From assembly GCA_039026955.1 (NCBI GenBank), contig JBCCLH010000015.1:1-64000 (forward strand): a DNA stretch of 64,000 nucleotides. Reading direction: 5' to 3'. The DNA is from Kordia sp039026955. Its GTDB lineage: Bacteria; Bacteroidota; Bacteroidia; Flavobacteriales; Flavobacteriaceae. Under the pieces are notes generated by a model. The model was given only the letters and a program-made list of their open reading frames with translations. It made no database searches and had not been told where the DNA came from. Both the position numbers and the translations under genes were made by a program. Shown in pieces: positions 6,455-15,273 of this stretch (positions within the stretch are counted from its first letter, which is position 1; every line of letters starts with the position of its first letter).

Positions 6455-7843
6455 GTGATCCTGCAAAACTACACCAAAGAATTCCGCTATAACTTCAAAT
6501 TGGCGTCTCCAATTATCTTAGGAATGTTGGGACATACGTTTGTAGGTTTTGTAGATAATGCGATGGTGGGACAACTCGGAACTGCCGAACTTGCCGCAGT
6601 GTCTTTAGGAAATAGTTTTTTGTTCATTGCCATGTCGATCGGAATTGGATTTTCTACCGCAATCACCACATTGGTAGCAGAAGCAGATGCAGCGGGAAAC
6701 AAGGCAAATGTAAAAAATGCACTCAAACACGGTCTGATTCTCTGCACTCTTATCGGAATCATTGTGTTTTTAGGCGTGATGCTTGCCAAACCGCTCATGT
6801 ATGAAATGAAACAACCTGACGAAGTTGTAGAACTCGCAATGCCATATTTAAACTTAGTCGCCGTTTCGTTGATTCCGTTGATCATGTTTCAAGCCTTCAA
6901 GCAATTTACAGATGGTTTATCGCAAACCAAATACGCCATGTGGGCAACGTTGTTGGCAAATGTGGTGAATGTGATTGTCAATTACTTTTTAATCTTCGGT
7001 ATTTGGATTTTTCCGAAATGGGGAATTATTGGCGCAGCAATTGGAACGTTGGCATCCAGAATCATCATGCTAGGCTTTATTTGGGGATTGTTGCGTTACA
7101 AGCAGAAATTTGAAAACTATGTGACCAATTTCAATTTTAAAAACATTCAGAAATCTGTCCTAAAAAAGATCATTTCGTTAGGCTTTCCATCATCGTTGCA
7201 AATGTTGTTTGAAGTCGCGATTTTTACCGCGGCTATTTGGTTGTCTGGTATTTTAGGAAAGAATGCACAAGCGGCGAATCAAATTGCGTTGAACTTATCA
7301 TCCATGACTTTTATGGTTGCGATGGGACTCAGTGTAACAGCAACGATTCGTGTGGGAAATCAGAAAGGGTTGAAGCAGTTTTCGGAATTGCGCCGTATTG
7401 CTTTATCACTGTTTTTGTTGGTGTTGATTATAGATATTTTCTTCGCGATTGTATTCATGCTCTTTAACAATTGGTTTCCAACATTGTATGTGAACGAAGC
7501 GAATATGACGAATTTGTTGGACAATCAAGAAGTAATCGCCACAGCAGCGAAATTATTGTTAGTCGCTGCATTTTTTCAAATCTCTGACGGAATACAAGTC
7601 GTTGGTTTAGGTGTTTTACGCGGATTACAAGACGTGAAAATTCCAACGTTGATTACCTTTATTGCGTATTGGGTTGTTGGTTTTCCAACATCATATTATC
7701 TCGGATTACACACTGAATACAAAAGTTCAGGAATCTGGATTGGTTTGTTGGCAGGATTGACGACTTCTGCAATATTATTGTATATTAGATTCAATTATTT
7801 ATCAAAAAAACTTATCAATAAAGAGACTCATGGAGCTTCCTAA
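6455..7843 (+). CDS. MATE family multidrug/toxin efflux transporter
   Basis: The 462-residue inner-membrane protein has about twelve hydrophobic helices and the MATE N-terminal signature SPIILGMLGHTFVGFVDNAM. It would export cationic or aromatic compounds against a Na+ or H+ gradient. The start is GTG, because no ATG or TTG is available between the upstream in-frame stop and this codon. The ORF overlaps the next small gene by 14 bases, so the two are probably co-translated. Its position facing the peptide array raises the idea of self-protection or metabolite export, but MATE proteins do not normally move GG peptides, so the link is only positional. Confidence 0.93.
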   Translation: MILQNYTKEFRYNFKLASPIILGMLGHTFVGFVDNAMVGQLGTAELAAVSLGNSFLFIAMSIGIGFSTAITTLVAEADAAGNKANVKNALKHGLILCTLIGIIVFLGVMLAKPLMYEMKQPDEVVELAMPYLNLVAVSLIPLIMFQAFKQFTDGLSQTKYAMWATLLANVVNVIVNYFLIFGIWIFPKWGIIGAAIGTLASRIIMLGFIWGLLRYKQKFENYVTNFNFKNIQKSVLKKIISLGFPSSLQMLFEVAIFTAAIWLSGILGKNAQAANQIALNLSSMTFMVAMGLSVTATIRVGNQKGLKQFSELRRIALSLFLLVLIIDIFFAIVFMLFNNWFPTLYVNEANMTNLLDNQEVIATAAKLLLVAAFFQISDGIQVVGLGVLRGLQDVKIPTLITFIAYWVVGFPTSYYLGLHTEYKSSGIWIGLLAGLTTSAILLYIRFNYLSKKLINKETHGAS

Positions 7844-8057
7844 ATTTTTATTAGGCGATAATACCGATTATCCGAACGCGATTTTTATCATGCATACCGA
7901 ATTCCCGCGATTCATCATCAATCTAGAAAATGACGAAGTAGAATGGCTGGAAGAATTTGCCAAAGAAGATGAAAAAGAACTAGCTGCCGAAGCTGAAAAT
8001 CTGTTTCAAGCTGCGAATGATTTCTACGATCGCGAATTGGAACGTTATGAAGATTAA
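7830..8057 (+). CDS. Conserved small acidic protein of unknown function
   Basis: The 75-residue, strongly acidic product (MELPKFLLGDNTDYPNAIFI start, many Glu/Asp in the second half) has no signal peptide or membrane helix. The start overlaps the 3' end of the MATE gene by 14 bases and the next gene begins 9 bases after its stop, so translational coupling is likely. I recognise this only as a type of short hypothetical protein seen in Flavobacteriia. The C-terminal half looks helical. Confidence 0.75.
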   Translation: MELPKFLLGDNTDYPNAIFIMHTEFPRFIINLENDEVEWLEEFAKEDEKELAAEAENLFQAANDFYDRELERYED

Positions 8058-8066
8058 AATGCTGCC

Positions 8067-8636
8067 ATGATCGATCAACTGATACAATTTGACAAAGAAG
8101 TTTTTCTATTTCTCAACGGACTCGGAACGCCAACTTGGGATAGTTTTTGGATGTTTATCACAAACAAATACTACGCGATTCCGCTATATGCAGTTTTATT
8201 AGTGCTCATCCTCAAAACACACAAAAAGAAAGAAATCCTCTTTACGTTGATTTTAGTGGCGTTGTTGATTACAATTACCGATCAAACCGCAAACCTCTTT
8301 AAAAAGACGCTCTTTTTGCGTCCACGACCTTGTTACACAGAAGATTTAATGGAACACATGCGTTTGGTAAAAGATTCGTGCGGCGGCGCTTTTGGGTATT
8401 TTTCTGGACATGCGTCAAATGCGATGGCATTGGCAGTCTACATCGGATTGGTTTTGCGAAATCATTTCAAATATATCTTTCCTTTTCTCCTAATTTGGGC
8501 AGCATTTGTAGGCTACAGCCGAATTTACATTGGCGTACATTTCCCTGGAGACGTGGTCACAGGAGCGATTGTCGGTGCAATTTATGGAACGATGATTTTT
8601 AAATTGCGACAGTTTCTTGTGAAAAAATATGCTTGA
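8067..8636 (+). CDS. PAP2 family phosphatase
   Basis: The 189-residue membrane phosphatase has all three PAP2 motifs: KKTLFLRPRP (about 78-87), FSGHASNAM (about 112-120) and SRIYIGVHFPGDV (about 151-163). The catalytic His/Arg/His residues are present. It probably dephosphorylates undecaprenyl pyrophosphate or another lipid phosphate at the outer face of the inner membrane. Four to five hydrophobic helices are visible. It is the third gene of a MATE / small protein / PAP2 unit with 9 bases between the last two genes. Confidence 0.9.
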   Translation: MIDQLIQFDKEVFLFLNGLGTPTWDSFWMFITNKYYAIPLYAVLLVLILKTHKKKEILFTLILVALLITITDQTANLFKKTLFLRPRPCYTEDLMEHMRLVKDSCGGAFGYFSGHASNAMALAVYIGLVLRNHFKYIFPFLLIWAAFVGYSRIYIGVHFPGDVVTGAIVGAIYGTMIFKLRQFLVKKYA

Positions 8637-8861
8637 GGATCTAATTTGTTAATTTGAAAATGTATTAATTTGATAATTGATATGAAAAATGGATTAGGAT
8701 TTCGTCATACCGAACTTGATTCGATATCCCATAAAATATAAAAAATCGAATCATAAGCTGACGTGAATGTATTCCATCGTAAACAGTGTTAATCATTTAT
8801 TAAACTCATAACCTATTGTAAATCATTTCTTTATTTTTATAATAAACTAAAAAACTATATC

Positions 8862-9059
8862 ATGAAAAAGAAAAGTTTACAAACCTTACGATTGAACAAA
8901 AAATCAATCTCAAATTTATTTGAAAATCGCCTAACTGGAGGTTCAAGTGCTGGAACTGATACGCTAGAAAATTTCAATTGTCGTACTTCCGATCAGTCAT
9001 TTTGTGACTGCAATTCAGAAGCATGTAACGATCGCACTATTGAAGAGTGTGAATGGTAA
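8862..9059 (+). CDS. Class I lanthipeptide-like precursor peptide
   Basis: The 65-residue product opens MKKKSLQTLRLNKKSISNLF, the L-x-L-x-K-x-x-I leader typical of Bacteroidota class I lanthipeptide precursors. A GG follows at about 26-27. The core is rich in Ser, Thr and Cys (NCRTSDQSFCDCNSEACNDR, five Cys in total with the last in EECEW), suitable for lanthionine formation. No LanB/LanC or transporter is in the window. It has a 225-base upstream gap and a MITE-like hairpin downstream. The frameshifted gene at 21792 carries the same leader type. Confidence 0.8.
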   Translation: MKKKSLQTLRLNKKSISNLFENRLTGGSSAGTDTLENFNCRTSDQSFCDCNSEACNDRTIEECEW

Positions 9060-9087
9060 TCAACATAAATAGTATGCATTAGATAAC

Positions 9088-9218
9088 GAGGCTGTCTAAA
9101 AAGTCTTTGTAAGCGTCATTCTGAGCTTGACTCAGAATCTCATTACACTGATTATCAATTGTTATGAGAAACCGAATCAAGTTCGGTTTGACGAAATCTG
9201 TACTTTTTAGACAGCCTC
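9088..9218. repeat. MITE-like element / terminator, long copy
   Basis: The ends GAGGCTGTCTAAAAAGT and ACTTTTTAGACAGCCTC are perfect 17-base inverted repeats about 131 bases apart, followed by CTTTTTAT-like sequence. The interior carries the GTCATTCTGAGCTTGACTCA hairpin and a CAAGTTCGGTTTGACGAAA stretch shared with the short copy at 5062. It begins 28 bases after the lanthipeptide-like stop, so it probably also terminates transcription. Confidence 0.7.
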
Positions 9219-9287
9219 TTTTTATGCAACAACGCAACCAAATCTTTCTTTCTGTATCTACACATAAAAGATAACTTACTATTTTCC

Positions 9288-9668
9288 ATGAAAAAAATTT
9301 TACCTCTACTAGCGATGCTAATTTGTGTTATTTCCTGTTCCAATGATGAAACCATAGAAAACTTAATTGGAACCTGGCAATTAGCTGCTGTTTTACTTGA
9401 TATAGGCGACGGTAATGATGAATTTCGATCTATAAATAGTGATAATATCTTAATTTTTTCAACGAATGGAGAAACGGTAACTTCTAATGAATCTTTTTGT
9501 AATTTAAATGAACAATTTTCAGCAATATATTCAGAAGAAACAGGAATAATTACAGTAAATGATTGTAGTGAGGAGCCATTTTTTATTAACTTTGAAATTC
9601 AAGGTCCTGAGCTAATTTTAAGTTACCCTTGCTTTGAAGCCTGTCTTTACAAATATGTGAAACGATGA
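9288..9668 (+). CDS. Lipocalin-like lipoprotein
   Basis: The 126-residue product has a lipoprotein signal with lipobox VISC (Cys 17) and then SNDETIENLIGTWQL, the G-x-W start typical of Bacteroidota lipocalin-like domains. The rest is beta-rich with four later Cys. It is likely anchored to a membrane facing the periplasm or surface. The ligand is unknown. It is convergent with meaB, with only 3 bases between the stops. Confidence 0.75.
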   Translation: MKKILPLLAMLICVISCSNDETIENLIGTWQLAAVLLDIGDGNDEFRSINSDNILIFSTNGETVTSNESFCNLNEQFSAIYSEETGIITVNDCSEEPFFINFEIQGPELILSYPCFEACLYKYVKR

Positions 9669-9671
9669 TGT

Positions 9672-10751
9672 TTACAGCAATTTCAATAGTTGCTGCGCCG
9701 CGGTAAATGGGGAAATCGTACTATTTTCCGTAGCATTCAAATATTCGTCTAAGACATTTTTTACTTTTTCGTTGGTGTAGAAATTATGTTTCAAACGCTC
9801 TTCAATAGTTTGCAATAACCAAAAACGATTCTGCTGTTTCCGATGATTTCCAAAATAATTATTCTTTTGAGTGCTTTCGCGGAATGCGGAAATCATTTGC
9901 CAAACGTCGTCAATACCGTTTTGTTGTAGGGCAGAAGCTGTTACGACTTTAGGTTGCCATTCGGAAGCTTTTTGTGGATAGAGATGCAATGCACGTTTAA
10001 ATTCCGTTCGCGCCATTTGTGCACGTTTTACATTATCGCCATCAGCTTTATTGATCACGATTGCGTCTGCCATTTCAATAATGCCACGTTTGATGCCTTG
10101 CAATTCATCTCCAGCGCCAGCCAATTTCAACAACAAAAAGAAATCGACCATGCTGTGCACCGCCGTTTCGCTTTGTCCCACACCAACCGTTTCAATAATA
10201 ATCGTATCAAAACCACAGGCTTCACACAAAATAATAGTTTCACGGGTTTTTCGAGCGACACCACCGAGCGAATCGCCAGAAGCAGACGGACGAATGAAAG
10301 CGTTTTCATCTTTCACCAAATCTTCCATACGGGTTTTATCACCCAAAATGCTTCCGCTAGAAATAGAACTGCTCGGATCTACCGCCAACACTGCTACTTT
10401 CTTGCCCAAACTTGTCAAATACTTCCCAAAAGCTTCAATAAAGGTACTTTTTCCAACACCAGGGACACCTGTAATTCCTATTCGGATTGAATTATTGGCA
10501 TGTGGCAAACACTTTTCAATAATCTCCGTTGCTTTTGCCAGATGTTTGGTGTTTTTGCTTTCAACCAAAGTAATTGCACGACTTAGCGCGACTTTATCCT
10601 GATTCAAAATTCCAGCGACCAATTCGTCTACAGAAGGTTGTTTTCTTCTATTTTTTTTGATGGAAGCTACTGAAGTTTTGCTGATAAAATCAGGTTGTGA
10701 AACGCCGTCTTTTTCATGTAAAGCGGATGTATGTTTTGGTTTTGAACTCAA
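9672..10751 (-). CDS. meaB: Methylmalonyl-CoA mutase-associated GTPase MeaB
   Basis: G3E-type GTPase (ArgK/MeaB) that protects and reloads the adenosylcobalamin-dependent methylmalonyl-CoA mutase. The 359-residue product has Walker A GVPGVGKST near residue 97, DPSSS near 125, ETVGVGQSE near 187 and NKAD near 234. The N terminus (about 38 residues) is longer than usual and basic. The start is a TTG, since no ATG precedes the conserved domain. The mutase subunits are not in this window, so the gene is separated from its partner. It reads into the lipocalin gene's 3' end with a 3-base gap. Confidence 0.95.
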   Translation of the reverse strand: MSSKPKHTSALHEKDGVSQPDFISKTSVASIKKNRRKQPSVDELVAGILNQDKVALSRAITLVESKNTKHLAKATEIIEKCLPHANNSIRIGITGVPGVGKSTFIEAFGKYLTSLGKKVAVLAVDPSSSISSGSILGDKTRMEDLVKDENAFIRPSASGDSLGGVARKTRETIILCEACGFDTIIIETVGVGQSETAVHSMVDFFLLLKLAGAGDELQGIKRGIIEMADAIVINKADGDNVKRAQMARTEFKRALHLYPQKASEWQPKVVTASALQQNGIDDVWQMISAFRESTQKNNYFGNHRKQQNRFWLLQTIEERLKHNFYTNEKVKNVLDEYLNATENSTISPFTAAQQLLKLL

Positions 10752-11519
10752 GCGATGTTTGCATTTTAAACTTTAAAGACGAAATTACGACATATTTTTT
10801 GTTTTTACTAAGCGTCACTTCGAGTGAAATCTTTTAGACTTGCTTTGTTGTTAGACTGCTTTCGCTTTTAGATTGTTAGATACGTTTCTTTTTTAGATGT
10901 TAATTTGTGGATTCGTTAATTTATGAAACGTCACTACGAGGAATTTATGACGTGGTAGTCTGTTTCTAAGTAAAATCAATATTTTAGTAAAATGATTACC
11001 ACTAGTTTTTCATTGAGCTTGCCGAAATGAAAAACTCTCGCAAAGACATACAAAACAGTCTAACTGCAAAGCAAGTCTAATAATTCATCAATATACCAAT
11101 TTGAAAATGTACTAATGTATCAATGCCATCAAATAACACTCACAAACTACAATATTAAAATACCAAGAGCGTTAGCGATACTAATGCGAATCCTGTATAA
11201 CAGGCGAAGCCGATACTTTTCTCAATGTAACAATTTGATAATTTTAAAATGTACCAATGTGCTAATCGAAATTCATACTAAAATACGAAACTACCAAAAT
11301 ACCAAGATACTAAAAGGCAAAGCCGCTACTAAAGCGAAGCGTGTCCAACAGGCAAAGCCGATACCAAAGCAAAGCGTGACCAACATTCTAATAGCACAGC
11401 GAGTCTAAAGCGTAAGCGTTTCTAACATGTCTAAAAGCGAAGCGTATCTAAAAAAATTTTCCAAAAATGAAACGCTCAAAAAATAGTGTCGTCTTTATTA
11501 CAGAACACAAACCAAACTC
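10752..11519. repeat. 768-base repeat-filled gap between meaB and the sigma factor gene
   Basis: No convincing gene is present. From left to right it holds a CGTCACTTCGAGTGA fragment (10811), TTAGAYNCGCTTTG-type words (10835-10915), a MITE-like stretch CGTCACTACGAGG to about 11060, then words such as ACCAAAATACCAAGATAC and GCGAAGCG up to about 11450. Positions 11223-11325 are an inverted copy of the 122-bp unit at 20151. A 97-codon open frame here is made of these repeats and is not a credible gene. Confidence 0.75.
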
Positions 11520-12071
11520 ATGAACCGAAAGCATTCAGGAATTTTAAAAAAGTGTAAGCAAGGCAATCGGAAAGCCCAAATGAAGCTCTACGATTTGTAT
11601 GCAGATGCAATGTATGTGATTGCGTGTCGATACATTTCGAATCGGGAAGATGCCAAAGATGTGATGCAAGAAGCCTTTTTGAAAGCATTTACGCGCTTGT
11701 CGCAATACCAAGGAGAAGTCGCTTTTGGAGCTTGGTTGAAGCGAATCGTAATCAACCAGTGTATTGATACTTTGAAGAAACGCTCGTTGGTGTATCAAGA
11801 AATGAACGATCAAACCTTAGCAATTGTGGATGAAGATTCTTGGGAAATTGACCTTACCGTCACCAAACAAGACATTATTCAAGCAATAGAAACCTTACCC
11901 AACAAATACAAATACGTAGTGCAATTGTATTTGATTGAAGGCTACGATCACCAAGAAATCTCAGATATTTTAGAGATTCCAGTTCGCACTTCACGCACAC
12001 AATTGATGCGCGGGAAGACAAAATTGAAGAAAATACTACATGATCTTTTTAAACATAAAATATCATTATGA
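11520..12071 (+). CDS. ECF-type RNA polymerase sigma factor
   Basis: The 183-residue sigma-70 family protein has region 2 (NREDAKDVMQEAFLKAF, about 43-59) and region 4 (EGYDHQEISDILEIPVRTSR, about 141-160). It directs RNA polymerase to a specific promoter set in response to an envelope or other signal. It heads an operon: its stop overlaps the start of the next gene by 4 bases (ATGA), and a DUF4097-like protein and a TlpA-like protein follow. The downstream single-pass protein is the likely anti-sigma factor, by position. Confidence 0.93.
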   Translation: MNRKHSGILKKCKQGNRKAQMKLYDLYADAMYVIACRYISNREDAKDVMQEAFLKAFTRLSQYQGEVAFGAWLKRIVINQCIDTLKKRSLVYQEMNDQTLAIVDEDSWEIDLTVTKQDIIQAIETLPNKYKYVVQLYLIEGYDHQEISDILEIPVRTSRTQLMRGKTKLKKILHDLFKHKISL

Positions 12072-12580
12072 ACAATATTAAAGACATACTAAACAATAAC
12101 GATGCTGCTACGGAAACACCAAAGTTACCGAAAGGACATCGCGCTGAATTTCTAGAAAAATTAACAGCAACCGAAACGATTTTGCAATCAAAATCCTCAT
12201 TCAACTACTGGCGTGCCATTGCTGCAGCATTGGTGTTAGTAGTCGGAATTGGCGCTTTTATCTATGCAAATTACGGAGAGGAAGAATCTTCGTTATTTGC
12301 CGAAATGAAAGCGATTGAAGACAAATATTTACAAAATATTGCTTCAGAATGGGAAACGTTTCAACTCACAGCAAACGACGGTTATTTAGTCAAAAAGTAC
12401 GAAGAACGCTTGAAAAATTTAGACGCGTCTTATCAAGAATTAAAGAAAGTGTTTTTAGTCGAAAAAAATAGCCTGACTACGTTGGAAAAAATGATTCAAA
12501 ACTTGCAAATGCGCCTAACGCTACTGCAGGAAATTCAACAACATCTAAAACGATTAAAAAATGAACAGCAAAATATATAA
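12068..12580 (+). CDS. Single-pass membrane protein, candidate anti-sigma factor
   Basis: The 170-residue product has about 48 cytoplasmic N-terminal residues, one transmembrane helix near 49-67 (AIAAALVLVVGIGAFIYANY) and a mostly helical, charged periplasmic part with coiled-coil character. No zinc HCC motif is visible. It overlaps the sigma gene by 4 bases and the next gene by 20 bases, so it is translationally coupled. Position and topology suggest sigma control, but the sequence itself does not prove it. Confidence 0.75.
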   Translation: MNNIKDILNNNDAATETPKLPKGHRAEFLEKLTATETILQSKSSFNYWRAIAAALVLVVGIGAFIYANYGEEESSLFAEMKAIEDKYLQNIASEWETFQLTANDGYLVKKYEERLKNLDASYQELKKVFLVEKNSLTTLEKMIQNLQMRLTLLQEIQQHLKRLKNEQQNI

Positions 12581-13727
12581 TAGTATCATCATCCTGTTAA
12601 TCAGTTCGTTTGGACTGATGGCACAAACGAAAAGGGAATACGAAAGAACCTTTGAAGTAGATAAAACGACCCAACTAAGATTTCAAACACGGAATATTGA
12701 TGTTACTTTTAAAACATGGAATAAAGATGAAGTCAAAATCGACTTTACGGTTAACTTTAAGAATTATTCTCCAGAAGATATAGAAAAGATTTCAAATGAA
12801 ATTGAGGTATCCGCTCGTATACAATCTTCCATGGACGATACACAGTATTTGCAGATTGAAAATTGGTCTCCAACATCCATTGGAAGGTTGGCATATACCA
12901 TAAAATTAGGAGAAATTCGCTTAGATAATTTTTTAGATAGTAGCGATAGTAAACCTAATAAATACAGATCTGTCGCCAATATAAATAAAGAGATTGATGC
13001 CGCAGGGAAAGGATGGCAAGATATGAACGGATTTGTCATATTTGAAGATTCACAAGTAGCCTTAAAAGATTTGGAAAACAGTAACCATAAAGGTGTCCAA
13101 AGCATTCGTTCTAGCTATGAGATTTATGTCCCGAAGTATATGGAGATTGATATAATGTCAGAAAATGCTAGTGTTACTTTTGAAGGAATCATTTCAAATT
13201 CAATTCGTGGCTCTTTTAAAGAAAGTACTGTAAAAGCGGAAGAATTGAGCAATGAAAAAAACATGTTCAGTTTTGTAAATGGAAATCTTAAAGTAAAAAA
13301 GATTACAGGCGGACAATTGATGCTTAGAAACGTCACTAGAGGCTTGATAGGAGAGATTGCAAACATAGCTTTGGAAACAGAATTCTCAAAAATTGACATC
13401 GGAGAAATCAAGGAAAATGTAAGATTCAAAGATTTTAAAAGTAAATTTTTCTTTTACAATTTAGGGTCTAATTTCAAGTCGATCGATATGTTTTGTGAGT
13501 ATTCCGATATAAAGTTATACACTACAAAAAATCAAAAGTTTTATATGGAAGCCTACGGAAACAATGCTATATTAACCGATGGCAATGTAAAAACAGTCGT
13601 ACAACCCAGTCGCGACGGCACAAAATCAAAAATCCTCTCCCGTGGAAAAGACGATGAAGAAACTCGAAAAAACTTCTTCAAACTCGATATTGTGCATGGT
13701 TTTGTAACCTTTTTTTATAACAAATAG
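12561..13727 (+). CDS. Secreted DUF4097-like (adhesin-type) protein
   Basis: The 388-residue product has a signal peptide (MNSKIYNSIIILLISSFGLM then AQ) and a repetitive beta-strand pattern (DVTFKTWNKDEVKIDFTVNF near 50-69, IDIGEIKENVRF later) like the DUF4097/GIN solenoids often coded with sigma/anti-sigma pairs in Bacteroidota. It has no catalytic motif. It begins inside the end of the preceding gene, which indicates one operon. It probably resides in the periplasm or on the surface and may be part of the same envelope response. Confidence 0.75.
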   Translation: MNSKIYNSIIILLISSFGLMAQTKREYERTFEVDKTTQLRFQTRNIDVTFKTWNKDEVKIDFTVNFKNYSPEDIEKISNEIEVSARIQSSMDDTQYLQIENWSPTSIGRLAYTIKLGEIRLDNFLDSSDSKPNKYRSVANINKEIDAAGKGWQDMNGFVIFEDSQVALKDLENSNHKGVQSIRSSYEIYVPKYMEIDIMSENASVTFEGIISNSIRGSFKESTVKAEELSNEKNMFSFVNGNLKVKKITGGQLMLRNVTRGLIGEIANIALETEFSKIDIGEIKENVRFKDFKSKFFFYNLGSNFKSIDMFCEYSDIKLYTTKNQKFYMEAYGNNAILTDGNVKTVVQPSRDGTKSKILSRGKDDEETRKNFFKLDIVHGFVTFFYNK

Positions 13728-13741
13728 CCCAGTAGAAATTC

Positions 13742-14935
13742 ATGAAAAAACTAGCCATATTTGGGTTGATGCTTCTCGCGTTGACTAGCACGACCTATGC
13801 CCAAACAGCACTGAAAATTGGTGATAAAGTGCCTCATATTGAATTCTCTAATTTGTTAAACATGAAAGATGCAAATGTCTCATTAGCTTCACTAAAAGGC
13901 AAGATTGTGATTCTCGATTTTTGGGCAACTTGGTGCGGACCGTGCATTCCTGCAATGAAAAACTTGATACAATTACAAGAGGAGTTCCCAAATGATATAC
14001 AAGTGATTGGACTTGGAGAAGAGAAACCAGAACGTTTGCAGCGATTTATTAGCAATACACCTTCAAAAGTTTGGTATGGTTTTCAAACAACACAATTAGA
14101 AAACTTATTTCCATATCGCATATTATCACATGCTATCATTATAGATTCGGAAGGAAAAATAGTAGCAATTACAGCAACAGATAACATCACGAAAGAAGTC
14201 ATCCAAACTATAAAAGCTGGGAAGTCAATAAAATTACCCTATAAATACGAAAATACGACATTTGATTACAGCACAGATCCATTTCCTGTAGAAGATCCAA
14301 ATGCAGCGCGTGTATTGCTAAAAGGAGGATTTGAAGGTGTTTCCTCGTATTCTAGAGGATATGTACAGGACACAGTGTTTAAAGGAAGACGACTTACCAT
14401 CATTAATCAACCGATTCCTAGTATGTACAGAAACTTACACCAAAAATCATACAATAGAACTGTTCTTGAAATTGATGAAGAAAAATATTCATACAAAGAT
14501 CCTAAAAACAAATATTGTTTGGATATCATCACAAAAGAGGCGGATGGAAGTATGTATGCATTGGGAATCAAAAAGTTGGAAGAAACATTTCCGTTGAAAA
14601 CAAAACTTGAAAAACGTACGATTCCTGTGTATGTTTTGAGTGTTATGGACATATCAAAATTAAAAGCACTAAAATCAAAAGCTTCAGAACGAAGTTTGGA
14701 ATACAGAGGTTATGAATTTCACGCGAAAAAGATACCTATCAGCGATTTCGCAGAGTATATAGAAAATGAAGCACCAGTTCCAGTCGTAGATGAAACAAAC
14801 TATGCTGAGTTATTGGATATTGATTTTGTTTTTGATCCGCAGCAAAAAGGTTCTTTTAAAAAAGAATTAGCCAGCATAGGTTTACAACTCACAAAAGCAG
14901 CACGCGAAGTAGAATTGTTAGTAATTTATGAGTAA
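13742..14935 (+). CDS. TlpA-like thiol-disulfide oxidoreductase with extended C-terminal domain
   Basis: The 397-residue secreted protein has a signal peptide ending in TYAQ, then a thioredoxin-like domain with the active site WATWCGPC near residues 61-68 and the usual VILDFWA strand before it. Residues about 170-397 form a second, unassigned region (GFEGVSSYSRG, DIDFVFDPQQ). This resembles other Bacteroidota TlpA fusions in sigma-factor operons. The likely role is periplasmic thiol reduction or disulfide handling. It is the last gene of the operon, 14 bases after the previous stop, and a perfect terminator follows at once. Confidence 0.88.
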   Translation: MKKLAIFGLMLLALTSTTYAQTALKIGDKVPHIEFSNLLNMKDANVSLASLKGKIVILDFWATWCGPCIPAMKNLIQLQEEFPNDIQVIGLGEEKPERLQRFISNTPSKVWYGFQTTQLENLFPYRILSHAIIIDSEGKIVAITATDNITKEVIQTIKAGKSIKLPYKYENTTFDYSTDPFPVEDPNAARVLLKGGFEGVSSYSRGYVQDTVFKGRRLTIINQPIPSMYRNLHQKSYNRTVLEIDEEKYSYKDPKNKYCLDIITKEADGSMYALGIKKLEETFPLKTKLEKRTIPVYVLSVMDISKLKALKSKASERSLEYRGYEFHAKKIPISDFAEYIENEAPVPVVDETNYAELLDIDFVFDPQQKGSFKKELASIGLQLTKAAREVELLVIYE

Positions 14936-14974
14936 AAAAAGCGCTAGATTATATTTGATAATCTAGCGCTTTTT
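14936..14974 (+). terminator. Intrinsic terminator of the sigma-factor operon
   Basis: A perfect 12-bp stem GCGCTAGATTAT / ATAATCTAGCGC with a 5-base loop is flanked by an A-run and TTTTCTT. It starts directly after the TAA of the TlpA-like gene. Confidence 0.92.
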
Positions 14975-15273
14975 CTTGTTTATGAGTTTATAAGTTTAGG
15001 TGTTTAAACGGTGAAGTTTTAAATTATGAATGCTAAATTTTAAATTGAAAACAACCCACAACCGACAACAGAGCGCAGCGACAAACGCACAACAAACGAA
15101 GTTCAAAATGTAAAATAAAAAACCGTAAAATATAAAATGAAAAAGTATTTTATAGCTCTTAGATATTAGTATTGAGAAGTTTCAAAAAATAATTTCTCTA
15201 AACTCACAACTCACAACTCACAACTCACAACCCACAACCGACAACAGGAGCAGAGCGACCCAACACCCAACAC
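14975..15273. repeat. Phrase-repeat region next to the esterase gene
   Basis: No gene is visible. The words include AAATTATGAATGCTAAATTT, CAACAGAGCGCAGCGACAAA, AAAATGTAAAATAAAAAACC and four head-to-tail ACTCACAACTC units near 15200-15230. It ends with CGACCCAACACCCAACACC directly at the esterase stop codon (15274). It is the same family as at 1345, 23032, 43430 and 60660. Confidence 0.7.

Noticed and set aside
6455..7843. Dedicated exporter of the GG-leader peptides
   Set aside because: MATE proteins lack the C39 peptidase and ABC domains needed to process and export GG peptides, so only positional association remains.
11115..11408. 97-residue open frame upstream of the sigma factor gene
   Set aside because: It consists of the dispersed repeat words (inverted 122-bp unit and GCGAAGC words), lacks protein-like composition and has no start signal.
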